From assembly GCA_026314275.1 (NCBI GenBank), contig CP111109.1, positions 868,001-932,000 of the forward strand: a DNA stretch of 64,000 nucleotides, written 5' to 3'. The stretch comes from JAGOEY01 sp017997515. Its GTDB lineage: Bacteria > Pseudomonadota > Gammaproteobacteria > Burkholderiales > Burkholderiaceae_C. The position numbers and the translations under genes were made by a program. Shown here piece by piece: positions 16,930 through 24,013 of this stretch (position 1 is the first letter of the stretch; each line of letters begins with the position of its first letter). The notes under the pieces are model-generated. The model was given only the letters and a program-made list of their open reading frames with translations, was not told the DNA's origin and did not search any database.

Positions 16930-19218
16930 TCAGCGCAGCACGGCTCCACGCGGGGTGTTGTGGACAGCGCGCGGTGCGGGCGTCTTGTCCAGCAGGCCCA
17001 GCACCACTTGCAGAGCCATCGCCAGTGCACCGCCGATAAACACCACGTCACCAAAAGTGCGCACCCAGCGCAGGTTCTGCAGCAGCGGCTGCTGCATGAA
17101 GGCTTCGCTGCGGGCGTACCACAGACCTTCGGTCACGCTGGCGTGGAACTGGATGATGCCGATGGGCAGCAAGCTCGTGAAGATCATCAGCACCAGACCC
17201 GCATTCAGGCCCCAGAACGCGGTTTGCATCAGGGGTTTGCTGAACTGGTAATGCGGACGGATATAGCGCAGCACCAGCAGCGTGAAGCCCAGCGCCAGGA
17301 AGCCATACACCCCAAACAAGGCAGCGTGCGCGTGCACCGGCGTGGTGTTCAGGCCCTGGATGTAGTACAGCGAGATGGGTGGGTTGATCATGAAACCAAA
17401 CACCCCGGCACCCAGCATGTTCCAGAACGCCACGGCCACGAAACACATCAACGGCCAGCGCAGGTTTTCCATCCATGGCGTGCGGTTCTTGAGGCGCCAG
17501 TTCTCCCAGGCCTCATAGCCCAGCACGATCAGCGGCACCACTTCGAGCGCACTGAACGACGCACCCACGGCCATCACCGGTGTGGTGGTGCCTGCAAAGT
17601 ACAGGTGATGGAAGGTGCCAGGGATACCACCCAGCATGAACAGCGAAGCCGAAGCCAGGCTGGCCGCCGTGGCCATACGCACCGACACCAGGCCGAGTGT
17701 GGAGAAGATGAATGCGAGTGCCGTGGTGGCGAACACTTCAAAGAAGCCTTCCACCCACAGGTGCACCACCCACCAGCGCCAGTACTCCATCACCGACAGG
17801 TGGGTGCGTTCGCCGTAAAACAGGCCAGCGCCGTAGAACAGGCCAATGGCGCCCACCGATGCAGTCAGCAGCGCCAGCAGGTTCTTGTCGGTTCCGTCGC
17901 GCTTGAACAACGCGGGCAGCACACCCCGCAGCATCAGCACCAGCCACAGCAGGATGCCGACCCACTTGAGGATCTGCCAGAGGCGGCCCAGGTCCACGTA
18001 CTCATACCCTTGGTGGCCCAGCCAGAAGTTCCACTGGGGCGGCATGATCTGCGCGATGGCCAGGTAGTTGCCGATGAAGGAGCCCACACACACAAACACC
18101 AGCGCCCAGAACAACACGTCCACACCGATCTTCTGGTACTTCGGGTCTTTGCCGCCATTGATCAAGGGGGCGAGGAACAGGCCCGCCGCCAGGAAGCCGG
18201 TGGCGATCCAGAACAGGGCGGCCTGGATGTGCCAGGTGCGTGTCAGCGAATAAGGGAACCACTTCGACACGTTGATGCCATAGAAGGTCTGCCCCTCCAC
18301 CGTGTAGTGCGCCGTGAAGCCACCGATAAACACCTGGAACACAAACAGCGCCACCACCAGGAACAGGTATTTGCCCAGCGCCTTCTGTGACGGCGTGAGT
18401 GCAAACGTGGTCAACGGGTCACGCGCTGGTGCGTCCGGCAGGTCTTCGTCATGGTCACGCAGGAAAGCCCAAGCCCACACCAGGAAGCCGATACCCGCGA
18501 GCAAGATCACCACGCTGGCAATCGACCACATGATGTTTTCACCACTGGGCACATTGCCGATCAGAGGCTCGTGCGGCCAGTTGTTGGTGTAGGTCACATG
18601 CTGGCCGGGCCGTTCGGTGGCGGTGGCCCAGGCGGTCCAGAAGAAGAACTGTGTGAGGTCTTCACGCCGCTCGGCGCTGGGCAGGGTGTTCTCTTTCATC
18701 GCAAAGTTCTGACGGCTCTTTTGCAGCACCGGCGCGTCGGAGAACAGTTCCGCGTAGTACGCGGCAGTCTGCGTGAACGCCTGCGTGCGCAGCGCGCTGA
18801 GCGTGAGCGTGCCAGAGGCATCGACGCGGTTGGTGCGGTACTCGGCGCGCAATTGCTCGCGCAGCGCCGCCTGCGTCGGGCCGTCGAGCGCGGCGTAGGC
18901 CTTACCGTGTTGCTGCTGGGCGGCCAGGTCGAGCCAGGCCGTCAGCTCACGGTGTAACCAGTCTGCAGTCCAGTCCGGGGCCTGGTAGGCACCGTGCCCC
19001 CAGATGGAGCCCAGTTGCATGCCACCGACTGATTGCCACGCGGTCTGGCCATCAAGGATGTCCTCTTTGCCAAACAGCGCTTTGCCGTCGGCCGTGACCA
19101 CTTGGGTGGGAATGGGCGGCGCTTGCCGGTAGACCTCCGCGCCGTAGTAACCCAGCAGCGAAAAGGTGACGATCAACACGCCGATCAGCGTGAACCAGAG
19201 TTTCTTGTACGGTCCCAT
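16930..19218 (-). CDS. norB: Quinol-dependent nitric oxide reductase (qNor), NorZ type
   Basis: Integral membrane enzyme of 762 residues that reduces two NO to N2O with electrons from the quinol pool. It is a single-chain qNor. The extra N-terminal region (KALFGKEDILDGQTAWQSVG onward) is fused to the NorB-like catalytic core. Core ligand segments include HLWVEGFFEVF, GTFHHLYFAGT (His pair for FeB), and VHAHAALFGVYGFLALG (haem ligands). No NorC partner is present, as expected for a qNor. The start at MGPYKKLWF is preferred; the open frame continues into the intergenic region. It is last in the operon, 13 bp after ytfE, so NO made by NirK and its sink are made from one transcript. Confidence 0.95.
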   Translation of the reverse strand: MGPYKKLWFTLIGVLIVTFSLLGYYGAEVYRQAPPIPTQVVTADGKALFGKEDILDGQTAWQSVGGMQLGSIWGHGAYQAPDWTADWLHRELTAWLDLAAQQQHGKAYAALDGPTQAALREQLRAEYRTNRVDASGTLTLSALRTQAFTQTAAYYAELFSDAPVLQKSRQNFAMKENTLPSAERREDLTQFFFWTAWATATERPGQHVTYTNNWPHEPLIGNVPSGENIMWSIASVVILLAGIGFLVWAWAFLRDHDEDLPDAPARDPLTTFALTPSQKALGKYLFLVVALFVFQVFIGGFTAHYTVEGQTFYGINVSKWFPYSLTRTWHIQAALFWIATGFLAAGLFLAPLINGGKDPKYQKIGVDVLFWALVFVCVGSFIGNYLAIAQIMPPQWNFWLGHQGYEYVDLGRLWQILKWVGILLWLVLMLRGVLPALFKRDGTDKNLLALLTASVGAIGLFYGAGLFYGERTHLSVMEYWRWWVVHLWVEGFFEVFATTALAFIFSTLGLVSVRMATAASLASASLFMLGGIPGTFHHLYFAGTTTPVMAVGASFSALEVVPLIVLGYEAWENWRLKNRTPWMENLRWPLMCFVAVAFWNMLGAGVFGFMINPPISLYYIQGLNTTPVHAHAALFGVYGFLALGFTLLVLRYIRPHYQFSKPLMQTAFWGLNAGLVLMIFTSLLPIGIIQFHASVTEGLWYARSEAFMQQPLLQNLRWVRTFGDVVFIGGALAMALQVVLGLLDKTPAPRAVHNTPRGAVLR

Positions 19219-19231
19219 GGGGTGCTCGCTT

Positions 19232-19909
19232 TCAGTGCACCGCTGCGGGCGCAAAACGCTCGAACAGGATGTTGTTTTCGGTGTGGATGTGCTGCATCAG
19301 GTCTTCGCGGAAGGTGCGCAGGCCCGTGTACAGCGCGCGCCAGGTGGTGCAGGCACCGCGCGGTGGGGTGATGCCGTCGGTCAGTGCCTCCATCTGGCGC
19401 AGGGCGACACCATGGTCGTCGTGTTCGTGGCGCATCATGCTGACCGGCGCGACAGCCAGGGCACCGTGGCCGCGCGCGATCATCGGGAACAGCACCAGCT
19501 CTTCCTTGCGCATGTGGCTTTCCAGCTCCTGTGCCATGGCCGCCAGGTGGTCGGCCAGGCCACGTGGGCACTCAGTGCGCTCACCATGCACCTGCTCCAC
19601 CTTGCGCGCCAGGCGGATCAGCTCGGGCAGCTGTTCGCGGTGTACGGCGTGGTAACGCGCCAGGATGTGGTCCACCAGTGCGGTGTCCGTAGCGGCGCTC
19701 CAGTCCGTCACCTGGCTGTTGGCGGCGCGGTCTTCGAGGCTGCGCAATTCAGCCACGATGCTGTCTGCATCCACACCCGCGGCGGCAGCCACCGTGCGCA
19801 GCGTGCGGTTGCCCGCGCAGCAGAAGTCGAAGTGGTGTGTATCAAAGACGCGTGTCGCGCCCGGAATACGCCGGGCCAGTTGGCCCAGGGATTGGTCGAT
19901 CATTTCCAT
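19232..19909 (-). CDS. ytfE: Iron-sulfur cluster repair di-iron protein (RIC; YtfE/ScdA/DnrN)
   Basis: Cytoplasmic hemerythrin-like di-iron protein of 225 residues that helps restore Fe-S clusters after NO damage. An N-terminal ScdA-type domain contains the Cys pair in HHFDFCCAGNRTL (about residues 25-37). The hemerythrin part carries ARYHAVHREQLP, ESHMRKEELVLFPMI, MMRHEHDDHG and HIHTENNILFERF, supplying the His and Glu iron ligands. It sits between nirK (35 bp) and norB (13 bp) in one operon, so repair is co-produced with the NO source and sink. Confidence 0.95.
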   Translation of the reverse strand: MEMIDQSLGQLARRIPGATRVFDTHHFDFCCAGNRTLRTVAAAAGVDADSIVAELRSLEDRAANSQVTDWSAATDTALVDHILARYHAVHREQLPELIRLARKVEQVHGERTECPRGLADHLAAMAQELESHMRKEELVLFPMIARGHGALAVAPVSMMRHEHDDHGVALRQMEALTDGITPPRGACTTWRALYTGLRTFREDLMQHIHTENNILFERFAPAAVH

Positions 19910-19944
19910 CGTGTTGCTCCTGTGAATCTATGGGTTGGAGTGCG

Positions 19945-21414
19945 TTACAGCTTGCCGGCCTTGTAGACACCGGAGGTGGGCTCGCCCGTCACTTCGAGCA
20001 CACCCACCGCGCCCTTGCCGGTACGCGACAGCGCGTGGTCTACCAGCAGGTAGCTGCCGGGGTGTTGCACCTTCAGCTCGGCGATGGTTGCGCCGCCGGG
20101 GGCCACCAGCGTGGTCTGCACGTCGGTCTTGACGGCGTTCAACGAGGCTTCGCTGTACACCTTGTCGAAGATCTCGCCGATCACATGGAACGAGGAAATC
20201 TTGTTGGGGCCACCCACACCGAAGTACAGGCGCACGGTCTCACCCACCTTGGCGGTGAGCTTGTGGGTCTTGGTCAGTGCACCAACCGCACCGTTGAAGA
20301 CGTAGTAGTCAGGCAGCTCGTTGGCCATCTTGTCCAGGTCGGGCTCCTGGTGCACCTTGGCACCGTGGGGACGGTGGGTGTACATGTCGCCCTGCATCAC
20401 GTAGTACTCACGGTCCACCTTGGGCAAGCCACCTTCGGGCTCGATCAGGATCATTCCGTACATGCCTGCAGCAATGTGCTGCGGCACCAGCGGCGTGGCG
20501 CAGTGGTACACATACAGGCCCGGGTTCAGCGCCTTGAAGGTGATGGTTTTTTCCTGACCGGGGGCCACCTGGGTGTGCTCACCGCCACCATGGCCGCCCG
20601 TCACCGCATGCAGGTCGATGGAGTGGATGGCCTTGCTGTCGCGTGCGTTGGCCAGCGTCAGCTCGATGGTGTCGCCCACACGTGCCCGCAGCATCGGGCC
20701 GGGCACCTGGCGGTCAAACGTCCAGTAGGTGAAGCTGGTGCCGTCGTCCAGCTTGCCCGCCAGCTCCACCGTCTCCATGCGGTACTTCAGTGTGGTGGGT
20801 GCACGGGCCCCAATGGCGGGGGGCACTTTGGCGGGGTCGGCCGAAATGCTGACGGCTGCGGGGTCGGCACCCCGTTGCGGCACGGCCGCTGGGGTGTACA
20901 GCGCCAGAGCGGCCTGGCTCGACGCCTGGGCGCCGCTGGCGGCCTGGGGCACCGCTTCACCGGTGACGCTTAAAGTGCCCGCCATGCCAATCTGGCGGTG
21001 CCCGGGGATTGAGCAGAAGTAGGTGAAATCACCCGGCTGGGTGACCTTGAAGCGCACCGTGGTTTTGCCCGTAGTGCTGTTGAACTTGGCCGATGCCACG
21101 TTGAGTTCGCTGATCACAAAGTCGTGCTCGGCGCCTTCACCGCTGTCGAGCACCACTTCCACCGTGTCGCCCACGCGGGCGTTCAGGGTGGGGTTGACCT
21201 GGCCCTTGTCATTCACGTAGACCATCTTGCCGTCCACGATGTTGGTGTGCAGAACAAAACGGTGCACCGTGGGACTGGCTGCGGACAGTGCAGGCGCAGG
21301 GGCCGCGGCATTGGCAGCGGGTGCCGAATGGATGTGCTGTGCGTTTGCAGCGTAAGTGGCAGCCAGCGCGCAGAGTGTGACGGCGCGGGCAACGTGGGTC
21401 AGAGTGAGTCGCAT
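19945..21414 (-). CDS. nirK: Copper nitrite reductase NirK with an extra N-terminal cupredoxin domain
   Basis: Periplasmic enzyme of 489 residues that reduces nitrite to NO. A signal peptide (MRLTLTHVARAVTLCALAAT, cut near ANAQ) is followed by an added cupredoxin domain (about residues 45-150). That domain has its own type 1 copper set: EHDFVISEL (His) and YFCSIPGHRQIGM (Cys, His, Met). The NirK core then gives HSIDLHAVTGGHGGG (type 1 and type 2 His plus catalytic Asp), YHCATPLVPQHIAAGM (T2 His, T1 Cys/His/Met), FHVIGEIFD (catalytic-His region) and LLVDHALSR (T2 His). Classic two-domain NirK lacks the first domain. The start is 35-40 bp downstream of a sigma-54 promoter. First gene of nirK-ytfE-norB. 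Confidence 0.95.
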   Translation of the reverse strand: MRLTLTHVARAVTLCALAATYAANAQHIHSAPAANAAAPAPALSAASPTVHRFVLHTNIVDGKMVYVNDKGQVNPTLNARVGDTVEVVLDSGEGAEHDFVISELNVASAKFNSTTGKTTVRFKVTQPGDFTYFCSIPGHRQIGMAGTLSVTGEAVPQAASGAQASSQAALALYTPAAVPQRGADPAAVSISADPAKVPPAIGARAPTTLKYRMETVELAGKLDDGTSFTYWTFDRQVPGPMLRARVGDTIELTLANARDSKAIHSIDLHAVTGGHGGGEHTQVAPGQEKTITFKALNPGLYVYHCATPLVPQHIAAGMYGMILIEPEGGLPKVDREYYVMQGDMYTHRPHGAKVHQEPDLDKMANELPDYYVFNGAVGALTKTHKLTAKVGETVRLYFGVGGPNKISSFHVIGEIFDKVYSEASLNAVKTDVQTTLVAPGGATIAELKVQHPGSYLLVDHALSRTGKGAVGVLEVTGEPTSGVYKAGKL

Positions 21415-21458
21415 ATTGTTTTCCTTGGACGTTTTTGCCAACTGAGGCCTTAACGCTC

Positions 21459-21476
21459 TTGCGAACAACGTGCCAA
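21459..21476 (-). promoter_or_regulatory. Sigma-54 (-24/-12) promoter of nirK-ytfE-norB
   Basis: On the minus strand TTGGCACGTTGTTCGCAA matches the consensus TGGCACG-N4-TTGCW with one change in the -12 block. The invariant GG (21474-21473) and GC (21462-21461) are separated by exactly 10 bp. Transcription would start about 35 bp before the nirK ATG. The three NorR boxes lie 40-100 bp upstream, the expected enhancer distance. Confidence 0.82.
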
Positions 21477-21514
21477 GAAAAACCTGAACAAAATCAATGA
21501 CTTGAAAATTAACA

Positions 21515-21527
21515 GGTAAAATTTACC
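21515..21527. promoter_or_regulatory. NorR enhancer box 1
   Basis: GGTAAAATTTACC is a perfect palindrome with the NorR core GT-N7-AC. Confidence 0.72.
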
Positions 21528-21539
21528 CAATTCAAAACT

Positions 21540-21552
21540 GGTATTTATTACC
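21540..21552. promoter_or_regulatory. NorR enhancer box 2
   Basis: GGTATTTATTACC has the NorR core GT-N7-AC with flanking G and C, 25 bp from box 1. Confidence 0.7.
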
Positions 21553-21558
21553 CATAAC

Positions 21559-21571
21559 GGTATTTATGACC
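21559..21571. promoter_or_regulatory. NorR enhancer box 3, overlapping the norR start codon
   Basis: GGTATTTATGACC has the GT-N7-AC core and lies 19 bp from box 2. The ATG inside it is the proposed start codon of norR, and no clear ribosome site precedes it. Confidence 0.66.
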
Positions 21572-23134
21572 TTCAACACCATTCCCCTGCTTTTGCTGGC
21601 CGACCTCGTGGCCGACCTGCCTGCTGCGGTGCGACTGCAGCGCCTGGTGGGCAGCCTGCGTGCGCACTTCGCCTGTGGTGCCGTGGCTTTGCTCAAACTT
21701 GAAGAAGAACACCTGCGCCCCATCGCGGTGGACGGGCTATCCAGCGACGCGTTGGGGCGGCGTTTTGCCGTGAAAGACCACCCCCGCCTGGCCGCCATCC
21801 TGCAGCGCCAGGGTGTCACCTGTTTTCACCACGACAGCACCCTGCCCGACCCCTATGACGGCCTGATCGAAGAACACGCGGGTGAGCCGTTGCCGGTGCA
21901 CGACTGCATGGGCCTGGCGCTGAACGTGGAAGGTGGGCGCTGGGGTGTGGTCACGCTGGATGCACTGCAGGTTGGCACTTTTGACGCCCAGGCTCAGCGC
22001 GACCTGGGCGCACTGGCCTGTGTGATCGAAGCTGCCGTGCGTATCACCCGGCTGGAGGCCGAGGTGCGCGCGCTGCGCCTGTCACGTGGCCAGGCCCCCA
22101 CCAGCAACCACAGCCAACGCGAAGAAAGCGAAATCGTCGGCCAAAGTGAAGCCATCACCCACCTGCTGCACGAACTGCAGGTGGTGGCCGACTCCGAACT
22201 GCCGGTGCTGCTGCTGGGTGAAACCGGCGTGGGCAAAGAGCTGTTTGCCCACCGACTGCACCAGCTGTCACGCCGCACAGCCAAGCCGCTGGTGCATGTG
22301 AACTGTGCCGCCCTGCCCGAGTCGCTGGCCGAAAGTGAACTGTTTGGCCACGTGCGGGGTGCGTTCTCGGGGGCAGTGAGCGACCGGCCTGGCCGGTTTG
22401 AAGCGGCCGAGGGCGGCACACTTTTCCTTGACGAGGTGGGTGAGCTACCGCTGGCCGTGCAGGCCAAACTGCTGCGCACCTTGCAAAACGGCGAAATCCA
22501 GCGCCTGGGGGCCGACCGCCCCCGGCGCGTGAACGTGCGTGTCATCGCCGCCACCAACCGCAGCCTGCGTGAGCATGTGCGCGACGGCAGCTTCCGCGCC
22601 GACCTGTACCACCGCTTGTCGGTGTACCCCATCCCTATCCCGCCGCTGCGCGAACGTGGCAACGACGTGCTGCTGCTGGCCGGGCGATTCCTGGAGCTGA
22701 ACCGCGCCCGCCTGGGACTGCGCAGCCTGCGCTTGTCCGCCCCTGCGCAGGACGCCTTGCACCGCTACCCCTGGCCCGGCAACGTGCGTGAACTGGAGCA
22801 CGCCATCAGCCGCGCCGCGCTCAAAGCCGTCAGCCGGGGTGCGGACCGCCGCGACATCGTGACGCTGGAGGTGGACATGCTCGACCTGGATGCCCAGGCC
22901 ACACCGCTGCCAGCCGCCTTGCCCAACACCTCAACCACCACCACTGACCCGGTAACAGCAACACCTCTTGCCCCAGGGGCGTCCATGCGCGACGTGGTGG
23001 ACACCAGCCAGCGCGAGGCCATCCGCCAGGCCCTGGCGCAGCACCAGAACAACTGGGCCGCCGCGGCGCGCCAGTTGGACATGGATGCCAGCAACCTGCA
23101 CAAGCTGGCGCGCCGGCTAGGTGTCAAAGCGTGA
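21566..23134 (+). CDS. norR: NorR: NO-responsive sigma-54-dependent activator
   Basis: Enhancer-binding protein of 522 residues. An N-terminal GAF domain (residues 1-170) senses NO through a non-haem iron. The ligand region is visible as DPYDGLIEE, VHDCMGLAL (the key Cys) and VVTLDAL. The AAA+ domain has Walker A GETGVGKE, the sigma-54 contact loop as GAFSGA (Thr to Ser of the usual GAFTGA), and Walker B LFLDEVGE. A C-terminal Fis-type HTH (NNWAAAARQLDMDASNLHKL) ends the protein. It is divergent from nirK with three NorR boxes and a sigma-54 promoter between, so NO would switch on nirK-ytfE-norB. Box 3 covers the start codon, suggesting autorepression. Confidence 0.95.
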   Translation: MTFNTIPLLLLADLVADLPAAVRLQRLVGSLRAHFACGAVALLKLEEEHLRPIAVDGLSSDALGRRFAVKDHPRLAAILQRQGVTCFHHDSTLPDPYDGLIEEHAGEPLPVHDCMGLALNVEGGRWGVVTLDALQVGTFDAQAQRDLGALACVIEAAVRITRLEAEVRALRLSRGQAPTSNHSQREESEIVGQSEAITHLLHELQVVADSELPVLLLGETGVGKELFAHRLHQLSRRTAKPLVHVNCAALPESLAESELFGHVRGAFSGAVSDRPGRFEAAEGGTLFLDEVGELPLAVQAKLLRTLQNGEIQRLGADRPRRVNVRVIAATNRSLREHVRDGSFRADLYHRLSVYPIPIPPLRERGNDVLLLAGRFLELNRARLGLRSLRLSAPAQDALHRYPWPGNVRELEHAISRAALKAVSRGADRRDIVTLEVDMLDLDAQATPLPAALPNTSTTTTDPVTATPLAPGASMRDVVDTSQREAIRQALAQHQNNWAAAARQLDMDASNLHKLARRLGVKA

Positions 23135-23161
23135 CGCCATTGGCAGGAATCAAACGGCCAT

Positions 23162-23186
23162 AAAAAAAACCCGCACAAGGCGGGTT
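23162..23186 (-). terminator. Intrinsic terminator, strong on the minus strand
   Basis: A 7-bp stem AACCCGC/GCGGGTT with loop ACAAG is followed, on the minus strand, by an uninterrupted run of eight T. It ends the lipoprotein gene. On the plus strand the stem is followed by TTCTTC, a weaker stop for norR. Confidence 0.85.
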
Positions 23187-23206
23187 CTTCAAAAAGGCTT
23201 GACAGC

Positions 23207-23911
23207 TTAGCTGCCAGCGCCCGTAGCGCCCGTGGCACCCACCACTGGGGTGTCGTTGGCGGCAGAGGTCGCCAGCGCACTTGCGGCAGCCGCAGAGGGT
23301 TCGCCAGTCGATTTCACCACGCCTGCGGTCCTCAGCTTTTCCAGGTCTGCGTCGGTGGCAGAAGCAGCAGGGTTGGCGACGAATGCCATGAACAAGAAGT
23401 CCGTGTTTGCAACACTCAAGGTGGGCAGCAGGGTCCTCAGGGCTGGCAGGAAGTCGCGGGTGATACGGGTTGACAGGCCAGTGGTGTCGGTCAACAGCGT
23501 CTTCACGACAGGCTGTGCAAACCAGGCTTCAGGCGTGGCGGCCTTCATGCCGGGCACGTTCAGCAGGTAGGTCACCAGCATGTTGGTCATGGGGGTGATG
23601 TTGGCGGTTTGGGTTGCGCCAGAGCCGCTGGTGATGGAATACAAGGTGGCACCCGTTGCGGGCTGGATCTTCAGCAGGCATGGGCCCACACCACCAACAA
23701 TTGCCACGGTGTAGGTGCCGTCCGAATTCGACGTGGCCGAGCCCGTGCCGGTCTTGCAGGTTGCGGTGATGGCCCCCACCAAAGGCGCGCCCACTGCGGC
23801 GGTGCCCTTGACGGTCAATGCCGCGTCACCGTCACCGCCGCCGCCGCACGCGGCCAGCAAAGCGCTGCCGCCCAGAACCACACACGCCAAAGAAATTTTG
23901 TTCATACGCAT
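23207..23911 (-). CDS. Putative secreted lipoprotein, function unknown
   Basis: A 234-residue lipoprotein of unknown function. The signal ends with the lipobox SALLAACGGGGDGD (Cys about residue 22); the following Gly/Asp run favours outer-membrane or surface placement. A short beta-rich repeat-like part (LTVKGTAAVGAPLVGAITAT, then CKTGTGSATSNSDGTYTV) resembles carboxypeptidase-regulatory-like folds that often begin Burkholderiales surface lipoproteins. The rest is mainly alpha-helical and ends in a low-complexity Ala/Gly/Thr tail. Two ATGs (MRMNKI at 23911 and MNKI at 23905) are possible; GAAGGA precedes both. It stands alone with its own terminator. Confidence 0.75.
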   Translation of the reverse strand: MRMNKISLACVVLGGSALLAACGGGGDGDAALTVKGTAAVGAPLVGAITATCKTGTGSATSNSDGTYTVAIVGGVGPCLLKIQPATGATLYSITSGSGATQTANITPMTNMLVTYLLNVPGMKAATPEAWFAQPVVKTLLTDTTGLSTRITRDFLPALRTLLPTLSVANTDFLFMAFVANPAASATDADLEKLRTAGVVKSTGEPSAAAASALATSAANDTPVVGATGATGAGS

Positions 23912-24013
23912 TTCATTTTTCCTTCATAAAAAAATAGAAAAGTACCAAGTTGATACACACCACCATGTTAGCCGAACACACCTTGCGGCATGGGCGGCAG
24001 ACCTCACTTCACT

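Noticed and set aside
23207..23911. Lipoprotein as part of the denitrification island
   Set aside because: It is convergent with norR, has its own terminator and no redox motif, so no link was claimed.
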